Source: Chthonomonas sp. UBA2362
GTDB taxonomy: Bacteria; Armatimonadota; Fimbriimonadia; Fimbriimonadales; Fimbriimonadaceae
Direction: 5' to 3'
DNA length: 64,000 nucleotides
Assembly (NCBI GenBank): GCA_002344135.1
Contig: DDTO01000007.1
Location: 41,830 to 105,829 of the forward strand
Under the pieces are notes generated by a model. It searched no databases and had not been told where the DNA came from. It worked only from the letters and a program-made list of their open reading frames with translations. Position numbers and translations under genes: made by a program. Shown in pieces: positions 7,555 to 16,083 of the stretch. How positions within the stretch are numbered: position 1 is the first letter of the stretch; each line of letters begins with the position of its first letter.

Positions 7555-10500
7555 TTAGCGCGGAAGCGGCGCGAAGACGTCGAACGGCGCGGGCCACACC
7601 GGCTGGCTCGGGATGTTCGTCGATGCGAGGTCCGGATCCAGCGTAACGATGCTGGTTCCGATGCCACCCGAGGACGGCGAGGTCACGTTCTTGACCATCA
7701 GCTGCGTGTTGTTGTACAGGTAGCACATCACACGTCGAGGATTGGTGACCTTGAACTGACCCGCTGCGGCACCATCGACGGCGGCGGCGAACGGGTTGTT
7801 GGCGTTCTGCTGCTGCGTGATGAAGGCGCCGAGGGCGGCCTGAGTTCGCTCGTCTCGGAGCAGTTCGACTTGGGTGGTCCAGCCACCGTCGAAGCTGCGA
7901 GCGAAGGCGATGTAGTAGCGATCGTCGTCGACCAGCGGGCCACCGCCGAACGGGGCCACACCCTTGCTCGGCAGGAAGCCGATTCGGCTAGCCGCAGAGG
8001 CAGTGACGTCGATCTGCTCGCCGCTCGGAGCGAACGGTGCGAGATTGATCGTGACGATCTTGCCAACGCCAACCGGCTGGGCGTCGATGGTGATGTCTCC
8101 GACTCCGCCCTGGTTGATGATCTTGCGAACCACCGCCATGTCGAAGTTGTCGGGACTGATCGTCGGCCAGAACAGGTTGCCAGCGATGCCGGACGTGAGG
8201 TTCACGCCAGGACCCGAGGCAGCGAAGATGTCGCTGCGCACGAAGATGTCGCGCTCGGTGTTGGCCAAGTACGCACCCGTGTCTCGATTGAACTCGATCG
8301 ACGAGAAGTACAGGCGACCGTTATCGGCGGCGCCATCGACCTGCGGGCCGAACATCGGGCAGATCTGGTCAGCGGAGTCGTACGGCACGTTCTGCGGCAG
8401 AATCGATCCGAAGACCGGAGCGCCCATGGCGTCGTAGGAGATCTCCATGACGACGATGTCCTTATAGAGGGTCACGTCGCCGCTCACCGTGTCGTACGGA
8501 GCGACCACGAACGCAATCTTGTCACCGCGGCTGTTAACCGTCGGGCTGTAAGCGTCATAGCCGTTGCACTGACCGGTGGGCAGGACCACGCCGGGCTCAG
8601 CCAACAGTCGGCCGAGGTAAGCGTCGTCACGATAGGGGACTTCCCAGATCTTGTCGCCGCGCGGGCTATTGACCCGTGCGCCGGGAACGTACAGGTAGGA
8701 CTTGATCGCGCCGAGACCGAAGGCCTCGTCGTCCCAGTCAGAGAAGGCGATGACCGCAGGCGGCATCACTCGGGTCTCGAACACGGCCTCGGGGCCGCGA
8801 CCGGCCTGAGCCGTCGCCACCACGTCTCCGACACCGAGATTGGCCGCGGTTGCACGACCATTGGTCGCGTCGAAGTCGACGTTGCCGTTGAAGTTCGTCT
8901 CGACGCTCGAGAAGAAGGTCACGGTACCCGCCGCGTCGGTAACGCGGGTGTTGATCGTCACCTGCTCGCCGAAGCTGAGGAAGACGGGACCCGCTCGTCG
9001 GCCTACTGGAGTTGGGAAGATATCGCTGTAGCGTTCGACGCTGCCGTCGGCGCGGGTCAGCCACATCTCAACGTTGGACGCGTTGCCCACCGTCGGGAAG
9101 TCGAACTGGCTCTGGCTTGCCACGCCGTTCGCGTCGGTCTGGCCGGCCGCGGAGGCGTCCATCAAGGCATTACCCATGCAGTCCCATTCGGGGTACAGGG
9201 TGACCATAATGGTGAAGTCCGTGTTCGGCTCAAGTCGCTCGGGCCAGTAGATGTTGGATCGGCCGCTTGCCGGTCGGTTGAAGCAGATCGGATCGAAACC
9301 AGGGATCGGATTACCCAGTGTGTCGAAGATCTCTGCCTGCGCCGACTTGGCATAGCCGGGGGCGCCATCTCGGGTCGGAGCATCCCAGTCCACGCCCACG
9401 CCGGGGTTGCCGAAGGCGACCTCGATCGGAAGCGTTACTGCGCCGGGAGGCGTGTCGCCCGTGTTCGCGGTGAACGACGAACCGGTGCCGCGGGTGATTC
9501 CCCGAAGCTGGTTGCCGGTCAGAGAGACGTTCGAGCCGGTGGCCGACATCGCAATCTGATTACCCATCAGATAGACGGTGCCTTGGGCGTCGGTCGCCTT
9601 GGCGCTCATCGTGACGGTCTCACCCTCGTTGACGACGACCTTGTTGGTCGCCTCGGTGGGGGCATTCGCGCCATGCTGAACATAGACCTTGAGCATTGTC
9701 GCCTTGAAGCCACTCGTGCTCATGTCGATGTTCGTCACGCCGCCGTTCTTCTCGACGGTCACCGGGAACTCGGCCGAAGCCAGAACCGGGCCAGAGAAGT
9801 CGGAGCTACCGAAAGCCTCGACGCTCAGATTGTAGTTGCCGTAGGCAAGGGTGTTCCATACGACCGACTGGCTGTGAGCGCCGCTCTGGTTGCGAACCAC
9901 GTCTCGGGTCGAACCCGGGACGATGATGCCGCCATTCACGAGCGACAGGCGAGCAGAGCCCGCATAGCCGGGAAGCGCACGACCGTCGGCGTTCCACTTC
10001 AGTGCGACGTTGAGATCGCCGCCCTTGTCGAACTTGATCGTGCCCGAGCCGGTCACGCCGCCGATACTCACGTCAAGCCGCGAATCGGGCAGATCGTTAG
10101 CGATCACGTTCGGGGCCGTGTAAGTGTTGGTCTGCGGGTCGAAAGTACCGACGTTCGGGTTGATCGACACCGAGAAACTGGAATCCTGGGCGTCTGTCAG
10201 GATGACGGCTCCGCTGGAGTTCCGCGCCTCGAAGGCGTAGACCTGACTCTCACTTGCGGCAAGCTCGACGTCCGACGGGGAAACCGTCACGCTGGCGACC
10301 TCAGAGGCCATCGTCGTGATGGGCACATCGGTCGATTGGCCCTTGCCGGGCGCAACGCGGTCGAACTGGGCGAACGAAACCTTGGAACCGGTTCCGTTCG
10401 TGCCTTGAAGGCCTTCGACGGTGAATCGGTAGGTCTTACCAGCCGCCAAGCCTTCGATCTTGAGCGGGCTATCGCCTCGCTTCAGAACGTAAGGGCCAAG

Positions 10501-10728
10501 CGGCGTGTCGGACCCAGTCTGCGCCATGACCTTGATCGAGCCGACATAGCTTTGAATGTCTTTGCCCGAATAAGGCGCAAATTGCGCAGTTACTTGGAAT
10601 GCGCTTCTCCCACCGGTGCCGCCGCCGCTGCCGCCGCAACCGGAGGTAAGGATGGCCGTGCCACCCAGCGCGAGTACAAAAAGCGGATAGAACCACGTTC
10701 GCGATTGACGCGCTCGCTTGTCTCTCAT
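7555..10728 (-). CDS. large lipoprotein with Ig-like modules and a C-terminal TolB-like propeller region
   Basis: 1057 residues. The N-terminus has a membrane segment and lipobox (ILTSGC at about 26-31) followed by a Gly/Ser linker, predicting a lipid-anchored exported protein. The middle (about 130-640) is beta-rich and looks like repeated immunoglobulin-like domains, for example 'VTVSPSDVELAASESQVYAFEARNSSG', typical of bacterial Ig-like (BIG2-type) domains. The last ~400 residues carry TolB/PD40-like phrases ('YSPTVNSRGDKIAFVV', 'NLFWPTISPDNFDMAVVR'), suggesting a beta-propeller. No enzymatic motif is seen. It is monocistronic, with its own promoter, duplicated leader element and terminator. 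A surface or substrate-sensing role is only a guess. Confidence 0.75.
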   Translation of the reverse strand: MRDKRARQSRTWFYPLFVLALGGTAILTSGCGGSGGGTGGRSAFQVTAQFAPYSGKDIQSYVGSIKVMAQTGSDTPLGPYVLKRGDSPLKIEGLAAGKTYRFTVEGLQGTNGTGSKVSFAQFDRVAPGKGQSTDVPITTMASEVASVTVSPSDVELAASESQVYAFEARNSSGAVILTDAQDSSFSVSINPNVGTFDPQTNTYTAPNVIANDLPDSRLDVSIGGVTGSGTIKFDKGGDLNVALKWNADGRALPGYAGSARLSLVNGGIIVPGSTRDVVRNQSGAHSQSVVWNTLAYGNYNLSVEAFGSSDFSGPVLASAEFPVTVEKNGGVTNIDMSTSGFKATMLKVYVQHGANAPTEATNKVVVNEGETVTMSAKATDAQGTVYLMGNQIAMSATGSNVSLTGNQLRGITRGTGSSFTANTGDTPPGAVTLPIEVAFGNPGVGVDWDAPTRDGAPGYAKSAQAEIFDTLGNPIPGFDPICFNRPASGRSNIYWPERLEPNTDFTIMVTLYPEWDCMGNALMDASAAGQTDANGVASQSQFDFPTVGNASNVEMWLTRADGSVERYSDIFPTPVGRRAGPVFLSFGEQVTINTRVTDAAGTVTFFSSVETNFNGNVDFDATNGRATAANLGVGDVVATAQAGRGPEAVFETRVMPPAVIAFSDWDDEAFGLGAIKSYLYVPGARVNSPRGDKIWEVPYRDDAYLGRLLAEPGVVLPTGQCNGYDAYSPTVNSRGDKIAFVVAPYDTVSGDVTLYKDIVVMEISYDAMGAPVFGSILPQNVPYDSADQICPMFGPQVDGAADNGRLYFSSIEFNRDTGAYLANTERDIFVRSDIFAASGPGVNLTSGIAGNLFWPTISPDNFDMAVVRKIINQGGVGDITIDAQPVGVGKIVTINLAPFAPSGEQIDVTASAASRIGFLPSKGVAPFGGGPLVDDDRYYIAFARSFDGGWTTQVELLRDERTQAALGAFITQQQNANNPFAAAVDGAAAGQFKVTNPRRVMCYLYNNTQLMVKNVTSPSSGGIGTSIVTLDPDLASTNIPSQPVWPAPFDVFAPLPR

Positions 10729-10730
10729 AT

Positions 10731-10775
10731 CTCCTCCACTGTCCTTAATGGATGCTCCTCCACTGTCCGTAATGG
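10731..10775 (-). repeat. duplicated 24-base leader element containing the ribosome binding site
   Basis: Two copies of a 21-base segment (10731-10751 and 10755-10775) differ at one position. On the minus strand each ends in a strong GTGGAGGAG site; the proximal copy is the ribosome binding site of the large lipoprotein gene and the distal copy lies 24 bases further upstream. Confidence 0.85.
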
Positions 10776-10801
10776 TGTGTTTGGATTAGGAACCGAAGCC
10801 T

Positions 10802-10831
10802 ATGATATTCAAATGAACCCCGCGCTTGCAA
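10802..10831 (-). promoter_or_regulatory. sigma70-like promoter of the large lipoprotein gene
   Basis: The minus strand shows TTGCAA (10826-10831), an 18-base spacer and TATCAT (10802-10807). The expected start near 10795 gives a leader of about 65 bases that includes the duplicated element. A second TATAAT at 10906-10911 lacks a -35. Confidence 0.5.
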
Positions 10832-10980
10832 CCCTTGACAGGCGCTTTTTGCGCGGTGGGGCATTTTCCGACCCTTGACTCCGACTCATAACGGTTGTCA
10901 GACGCATTATATCCGTTATTGGCTTCGGCCGTTTCCCAGGTGTTCTTTAGGGGGCGAACCTACTTTTCTTCGGAATCTGC

Positions 10981-11547
10981 CTAGAAAAGCCTGGTGCCAG
11001 GCTTGATCGCCGGAATCGCCGCGAGCTGCTCGGGTACGGCGTCTGCCGCGAAGGAGGCGGCCTCGACGCGGCAAGCGGCGAAGTATTCCTGATTCTCGAA
11101 TGGGTTCGCTTCCGATCGATCGATCAGGACGGCGATGCCGGCCGGCTCGACACAGAGGGCCCCGATCGTCTCGAGCAGCGACCGCCCGGTCGTCAGGACG
11201 TCGTCGACCACCAGCACCCTGGCCCCAGGGTCGACCCGTGCTCCTCGGCGCAAGGTCCGGCGGCCGTCCTCCGTCTCGACGTAGACCGCGTCGCAGCCGA
11301 GTTGGCGGGCGACTTCGAAGGCGATGATGATGCCGCCGGTCGTTGGGCCGGCCACGACGTCGATCGAGGCGGCCCGAAAGCGATCGGCGATCCGGGCGCA
11401 GACCGCGCTCAGCACCTGAGGCTGTTCGAGTATGCGGAACTTTTCGACGTAGGTGTCGCTGTGGCGGCCGCTGGTCAGGACGAAGTGGCCCCGCAGGATG
11501 GCCCCGCGTTCTTCAAGGTAATCGACGAGCTCGTCCTTCACGTTCAA
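10981..11547 (-). CDS. pyrE: orotate phosphoribosyltransferase
   Basis: 188 residues. It transfers orotate to PRPP giving OMP in UMP synthesis. The PRPP-binding motif VLVVDDVLTTGRS lies at about 110-122 and the N-terminal 'GHFVLTSGRHSDTYVEK' is the orotate/PRPP segment of bacterial PyrE; 'VVAGPTTGGIIIAFEVA' is the glycine-rich loop. Length fits the family (~190-210). It is the last gene of ccmE-ccmF-panD-pyrE and overlaps panD by 4 bases (ATGA). Confidence 0.95.
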   Translation of the reverse strand: MNVKDELVDYLEERGAILRGHFVLTSGRHSDTYVEKFRILEQPQVLSAVCARIADRFRAASIDVVAGPTTGGIIIAFEVARQLGCDAVYVETEDGRRTLRRGARVDPGARVLVVDDVLTTGRSLLETIGALCVEPAGIAVLIDRSEANPFENQEYFAACRVEAASFAADAVPEQLAAIPAIKPGTRLF

Positions 11548-11906
11548 CCCACGATCGAGAACGGGACCAGGTCACGCACGATCTCGTTGTCGTCGCCCAG
11601 CAGCGCGACTTTTGGAACGATAGGCTGGTCGCTGAGCGAAAAGGCGGCGATGATGACCCGATCGCCGGGCTGGAAAAGCCGCGCCGCGCCTCCATTCATG
11701 CCGACGACGCCCTTTGGACCGGCGAAGGCGTAGGTGATCACCCTCGCGGTGTGATCGACGGCCCAGACATGGACCAGTTCGCCGTCGAGGATCCCCACGT
11801 GGCGAAGCAGGTCGCCGTCGACCTCGATGCTGCCGATGTACTCCGGATTCGCGTACGTCAGCCGGGCGTGGTGCAGCTTGGCCTTAAGCAACTGATTGAG
11901 GAGCAT
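11544..11906 (-). CDS. panD: aspartate 1-decarboxylase (pyruvoyl-dependent)
   Basis: 120 residues. It makes beta-alanine from aspartate for pantothenate and CoA synthesis. The proenzyme cleaves itself between Gly and Ser in 'YIGSIEVD' (about 23-30), the serine becoming the pyruvoyl cofactor; the Gly-Ser pair is intact. 'NGGAARLF' and 'GDRVIIAAF' are family signatures. The start overlaps the end of ccmF by 23 bases and the stop overlaps pyrE by 4, so all three are probably translationally coupled. Pairing with cytochrome maturation genes is unusual. Confidence 0.95.
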   Translation of the reverse strand: MLLNQLLKAKLHHARLTYANPEYIGSIEVDGDLLRHVGILDGELVHVWAVDHTARVITYAFAGPKGVVGMNGGAARLFQPGDRVIIAAFSLSDQPIVPKVALLGDDNEIVRDLVPFSIVG

Positions 11907-14277
11907 TTTCGGGAACGATTTCCGCCGACACTTCGGTCGCCTCGTCGGAACTCTCGAGGCGAGTTCGACGACGATACCACGCGGCGAGGAAGCCGCCGGT
12001 GGTCATGATACCCACCCCCACCCAGACCAAGATCGTGAGCGGTTTGAAGAAGACTTCGACGGGCATCAGGGGATCGACGAAGAGCAATTGGATCGTCACC
12101 GACTTGTCGGCCGCATCCATCTGGTTGAGCGAGACGAAATAATCCGCGCCGAGCCTGGCGGGAACGAATTCGGGACCTTGCGAACCGACGACGATCGCGG
12201 GGTCGGCCTGCCACTCGCCGCTCGGCGTCTTGAGACGAATCCGCGCGGCGAACCGGGTTCCGGTCGCCCCCGGCTCGCCCTCCCGGTTCATCTGCTCGTA
12301 GGTGATGAGAGCTTGGTCGATCAGTTTGCTCTCGCCGGGCTTGAAGGTCAGAGGGTCGGTCGCCTCCACAACCAGCGGATGGAGCGTGAAGTAGACGTCG
12401 TAGAACGGTGTGCCGTGGATGTAGGGCCAGACCATCGCCTGCGGTTCCTGATCTGGCCGTTCGAGGTAGTAATAACCCGGCCGTGCGACGAAGCGGTCGC
12501 GATCGCCCACGACGTCGAACTCGACAGTGTTGTCCCGATGGTAGAAGTCCTTCTTTTCCGCAGGCTTCTTGTAAGACACGACGTAGCCCAGCCCTTGCGC
12601 CGGGCGACCCTCCTGAACCAGGATCTGCGCCTTCTGCTCGAACCCTCGAGAGACGATCAATCCGAGCATCGTCACCGCTAGGCCGAAATGAGCGAGCAGG
12701 CCGCCGAGCGAAGGCAGGACTCTGCGGAAGCCCTCGGCAAGCTTCCAAATCGAGGCAGTAACCCCGAATAGGCAAAGCCACGAGAGGAAGAAGACCCAGT
12801 GATTCCAGGCATCCCCTGGAAGCTCGACGCCGAAAGGCAGGCTCACCACGCCGCTCGCATCGAGCCGCGCTCCGATACCCGGGGACTTTGCCCAGATCAT
12901 GAAGAGTCCGAGGACTCCCAGTGAAATCGCGGCCATGCTCCCGACCCGCGCCATGATCCCCTTAAAACCGAGGCGACGCCAGCCGATGAACGGCCCGACC
13001 GCCATGAGGATCATGGTCGGCACGAACAGCCAAGCGAGAACCTGATGGTAGAGCCCCTCTTCGACCACTTTGGGCTGTCGCCCGGCGACGCTCATCAGGA
13101 AGGGGACGCTCATACCGAACGCAGTACACACCGCAAAGCCACAGAGCAGCCAAATCGCTGCGGCGAAGAACGAACCCCGATTCACTCCGCGCTCGACACC
13201 CGAATCGATCTGCCGTTCGCGCTTGAGGAACCGCGTCGTCCACAGAGTCAGAAACCCAAGCACGGAGACCGTCCCGAGCCCCACGAGCAGCCAGAGGGCC
13301 GACCGGTTCATCTGAGCAAAGCTGTGCACGCTCGTGTCCTGGAGGAAGCCCGAGCGGGTCAAGAACGTGCCGTAGAGAAACGCGAGGAACGGGCCGGCTC
13401 CGAGGAGGAGATTGAGGTAGACCCACTTTCCCTTCGCGATCTGGACGAAGGCGCCGTGAACAAGCGCCACGCAGAGCACCCAAGGTACGAAGCTGACGTT
13501 TTCGACGGGGTCCCACATCCAAAAGCCGCCCCAGCCGAGGGTTTCGTAGGCCCAGAAGCCGCCCATGCAAAGTCCCACTCCGATCAGCGCCGTGGACGTC
13601 AGTGCCCAAGGACGGACCGCTCGAATCCACCCGTCGTACGATCGGGTCGCCAGCGCGGCGATTGCGAAGCAGAAGAGAACGGTGAGCGAACCAAAGCCCA
13701 GGAAGATCGTCGGCGGATGGATCGTGACCCAGTAGTTGAGGAGCGAGGGCGCCAGCCCGCGACCAGTGGGCGGTACGAGCACCCTGCCGTCGAGGGCTTG
13801 GATAACGAAAGGCGACTCGTAGGCGAGGATCCCCGCGATCGCACCCAGAAACAAGGCGTACGGTATGGCGAACCAACGGCGAAACTTGCGGGTCGAACGC
13901 CACGCGAGCAGTCCGAACAAAGCCGAGCAGGTCCCCCACAGAAGGAAACTCCCCTCTTGGCCACCCCAAATGGCGGCGACTTTGTACTTGAAGGGAACGT
14001 CTGCCTCGCTGTGCCCGAACACGTAGGTGTACTGAAACTGGTCATTGACAAAGAGCGTCCCGAGAGCCACGATAGCCACGAAGAATGAGGTGCAGCCGAG
14101 GAAGAACGCAGCCGTCGCCCAACCTGCAAGGGACGGCCTGCGTCCAGAGAGGAAGAACAGCACGCCGCATAGGACGCAAAAGACGATTGCGGCGAAAACC
14201 GCCCCCCGGCCTAGGCTGCCGACGACGAAGGACCAGGACGGCGCGGCCGGCCAATCGACTGCCGGGTGGGATTCCAT
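11884..14277 (-). CDS. ccmF: cytochrome c maturation heme lyase subunit CcmF
   Basis: 797 residues with about 15 membrane segments. The tryptophan-rich WWD domain is seen as WGGFWMWDPVENVSFVPW (about 255-272), the signature of the heme-handling protein superfamily; flanking His residues on membrane helices ('TIHPPTIFLG', 'HSFAQMNRS') fit heme ligation. CcmF takes heme from holo-CcmE and attaches it to CXXCH motifs of exported apocytochromes. A large periplasmic domain lies near the C-terminus (about 570-750). It starts at ATG 14277, sharing one base with the ccmE stop (TAATG). A CcmF/CcmH/CcmI complex partner is not in this window. Confidence 0.93.
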   Translation of the reverse strand: MESHPAVDWPAAPSWSFVVGSLGRGAVFAAIVFCVLCGVLFFLSGRRPSLAGWATAAFFLGCTSFFVAIVALGTLFVNDQFQYTYVFGHSEADVPFKYKVAAIWGGQEGSFLLWGTCSALFGLLAWRSTRKFRRWFAIPYALFLGAIAGILAYESPFVIQALDGRVLVPPTGRGLAPSLLNYWVTIHPPTIFLGFGSLTVLFCFAIAALATRSYDGWIRAVRPWALTSTALIGVGLCMGGFWAYETLGWGGFWMWDPVENVSFVPWVLCVALVHGAFVQIAKGKWVYLNLLLGAGPFLAFLYGTFLTRSGFLQDTSVHSFAQMNRSALWLLVGLGTVSVLGFLTLWTTRFLKRERQIDSGVERGVNRGSFFAAAIWLLCGFAVCTAFGMSVPFLMSVAGRQPKVVEEGLYHQVLAWLFVPTMILMAVGPFIGWRRLGFKGIMARVGSMAAISLGVLGLFMIWAKSPGIGARLDASGVVSLPFGVELPGDAWNHWVFFLSWLCLFGVTASIWKLAEGFRRVLPSLGGLLAHFGLAVTMLGLIVSRGFEQKAQILVQEGRPAQGLGYVVSYKKPAEKKDFYHRDNTVEFDVVGDRDRFVARPGYYYLERPDQEPQAMVWPYIHGTPFYDVYFTLHPLVVEATDPLTFKPGESKLIDQALITYEQMNREGEPGATGTRFAARIRLKTPSGEWQADPAIVVGSQGPEFVPARLGADYFVSLNQMDAADKSVTIQLLFVDPLMPVEVFFKPLTILVWVGVGIMTTGGFLAAWYRRRTRLESSDEATEVSAEIVPENAPQSVA

Positions 14278-14669
14278 TAGCTCGGCGTGCCCTTAGAACT
14301 CTCGTACTTCGACGGGCACTTGATGAGCAGCTTGCTAGCATGGAAGGAACCCTCCTTCATGCCTCCAACCGCGACGACCTTCGTCGCTTCGCCTAGGTTC
14401 GCCGGGGCCGGACCATGGTAGACGACCTGTACGACCTCGCCCTTTTCATCTCGAAGCAAGAAGTGGACTTCCTGCTTCGAAATGACGTTGCGGATGGTCG
14501 ACTTGTCGAGGTCGCCCGCGAGGTGCAGATTGTCGCCTTTAGTGCTCTTGGCTTCGGCGATGGTGACGTAGGGGCTGGCATTCGTTAGGAACGCGCCGAT
14601 CATCGCGGCTAGGCCGCATAGCGTCAGGACCAGTGCTACGACCGCTCTTATCTTCATATTCAGACCCAT
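14277..14669 (-). CDS. ccmE: cytochrome c maturation heme chaperone CcmE, CxxxY type
   Basis: 130 residues. One N-terminal membrane anchor (about 7-30) is followed by a small OB-fold periplasmic domain, as in CcmE, which holds heme covalently before passing it to CcmF. In the well-studied proteins the heme is bound to the His of an HxxxY motif. Here the corresponding place near the C-terminus reads LLIKCPSKYE, so Cys replaces His, giving CxxxY. This variant is known in some archaea and certain bacteria with a reduced Ccm set. A TAGAAT box just upstream of the first ATG suggests that ATG 14657 (MKIRAVV) may be the true start. Confidence 0.88.
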   Translation of the reverse strand: MGLNMKIRAVVALVLTLCGLAAMIGAFLTNASPYVTIAEAKSTKGDNLHLAGDLDKSTIRNVISKQEVHFLLRDEKGEVVQVVYHGPAPANLGEATKVVAVGGMKEGSFHASKLLIKCPSKYESSKGTPS

Positions 14670-14760
14670 TAGAATTCTACGCCATCGAACTCTTCATATG
14701 CCGTGCTCGCGGGCAAACCCCGCACGCCACGCGGGAGCGGTTCCCGGCGTCGGATACAAT

Positions 14761-15324
14761 ATGGCCCTGATGAGATCGCCTCGCGCCTTACTTGCCGTCC
14801 TCGGCCTCGCAGCGGCTGCGTTCGGCTCGGCACAGCCGGCGACGCCGGAACAGCGGACAGGCGTTCAGCCCGATCCCAACTTCGCCACGCTTCACCTGAG
14901 CACGAAGCTGGGCAGCTTCAAACTGCTCGACGGCATGGGAAGGGTCGAGATTTCGTTCACCGGCAGCATCCTCTTGAGCAAAATCGACGGACGAGTGTTG
15001 ACCAACGGCAAACTCCGCAAAGAGTTCGAGTCGAAGGATCGCGTTGTTTATTCGGGTACCGGCAAGGTGATCGTCACCGGCCGATGGCGCGGCATCCAGT
15101 GGTTTGGGCGTGATATGAGCGCCGTCTGGTTCGGTGCCGGCCAGGCGAGGCTGGCCGGCGAGTTCGACAAGAACCTCGAAACGGGCAAGTACTGGTACGA
15201 CGATCCGGCACAGAAGTTCGACTGGATGGCGAGCGGGACGACGACGATCGGACTCCCGAACCGATACATCCAGCCCGAAGTCAAGCCCATCGAGCGGGGC
15301 CAACTGCCCAAGAAGAAGGGGTAA
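14761..15324 (+). CDS. secreted protein of unknown function
   Basis: 187 residues from ATG 14761, or 184 from ATG 14770; a TACAAT box at 14755-14760 favours the second, which begins with a textbook signal peptide (MRSPRALLAVLGLAAAAFGSAQ). The mature part is beta-rich ('GRVEISFTGSILLSKIDG', 'GTGKVIVTGRWRGIQWFGRDMSAVWFGAGQARLAGEF') and resembles the repetitive strands of OstA/LptA-like jelly rolls, but I do not recognise a family with confidence. It lies one codon before the RNase H-like gene and divergently from ccmE. Confidence 0.7.
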   Translation: MALMRSPRALLAVLGLAAAAFGSAQPATPEQRTGVQPDPNFATLHLSTKLGSFKLLDGMGRVEISFTGSILLSKIDGRVLTNGKLRKEFESKDRVVYSGTGKVIVTGRWRGIQWFGRDMSAVWFGAGQARLAGEFDKNLETGKYWYDDPAQKFDWMASGTTTIGLPNRYIQPEVKPIERGQLPKKKG

Positions 15325-16083
15325 GTGCTCACCCAGACCTTCGTCCATGTACCCGGAATCGGCCGCCGCACCGAGCGGCACCTCTGGAAGCAAGGATGTC
15401 GGGACTGGGACGCCCTTCTCGCCGATCCGCACCGATACTCCGTCGGCAGCGCATCTCGACAGGTGGCCGTTCAGACGATCGCGGGGAGCGCGCGCGCATT
15501 GCGGGATCGACATCACCAGTTCTTCGCCTCGGCGCTTCGCGCCACCGAGACGTGGCGCGCTTGGCACGACTTCCGGGACTCCTGCGTCTACCTCGACATC
15601 GAGACCGACGGACGCAACTCGGGCGACTGCATCACGGTGATCGGCCTCTACGACGGTCAGAACTTCGAGGCGTTGGTGAAAGGCGAGGGTCTGGAAACCT
15701 TTCGCGACCGGATTAGTCATTACTCGATGATCGTCACTTTCTTCGGCTCCGGGTTCGATCTGCCCGTCCTCACCAAAAGGTTCAATATGCGGTTCGACCA
15801 GATTCACCTGGACCTCTGCCCGACCCTGCGCAAGATGGGAATCCGAGGTGGTCTGAAGAAGATCGAGAAGCAGCTCGGGATCGATCGCGGCGAGGGTCTC
15901 GAAGGACTCAACGGATACGATGCCGTCCAGCTGTGGCGCAGGTACCTCCGGGGCTCCGACCCCGCTCTCGAGACCCTGATTGCCTATAACCGGGAAGACG
16001 TGGTCAACCTCGAACGGATCGCCGAATACACCTACCGAGAGATGCGCCGGGCGACGGTCGGCGACCAGCTCTGTCTGTTCTAG
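15325..16083 (+). CDS. RNase H-like (YprB-type) exonuclease
   Basis: 252 residues, GTG start at 15325 immediately after the previous stop. The N-terminus (VPGIGRRTERHLWKQGCRDW) looks like a helix-hairpin-helix. The core is a DEDD-type exonuclease: 'YLDIETDG' (DxE, first acidic pair), 'VTFFGSGFDLPVL' (the Asp of motif II) and 'YNREDVVNL' (motif III Asp). This arrangement is typical of the YprB ribonuclease-H-like family, predicted 3'-5' exonucleases on RNA or DNA. It ends in a four-base overlap with the convergent mfd stop. Confidence 0.85.
   Translation: MLTQTFVHVPGIGRRTERHLWKQGCRDWDALLADPHRYSVGSASRQVAVQTIAGSARALRDRHHQFFASALRATETWRAWHDFRDSCVYLDIETDGRNSGDCITVIGLYDGQNFEALVKGEGLETFRDRISHYSMIVTFFGSGFDLPVLTKRFNMRFDQIHLDLCPTLRKMGIRGGLKKIEKQLGIDRGEGLEGLNGYDAVQLWRRYLRGSDPALETLIAYNREDVVNLERIAEYTYREMRRATVGDQLCLF

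Noticed and set aside
7870..10878. 1002-residue plus-strand frame
   Set aside because: It is the reverse complement of the large lipoprotein gene. The composition is Arg/Asp/Val/Gly-rich, typical for antisense of high-GC genes, and no domain is visible.
13045..14088. 347-residue plus-strand frame
   Set aside because: It is antisense to the membrane segments of ccmF.
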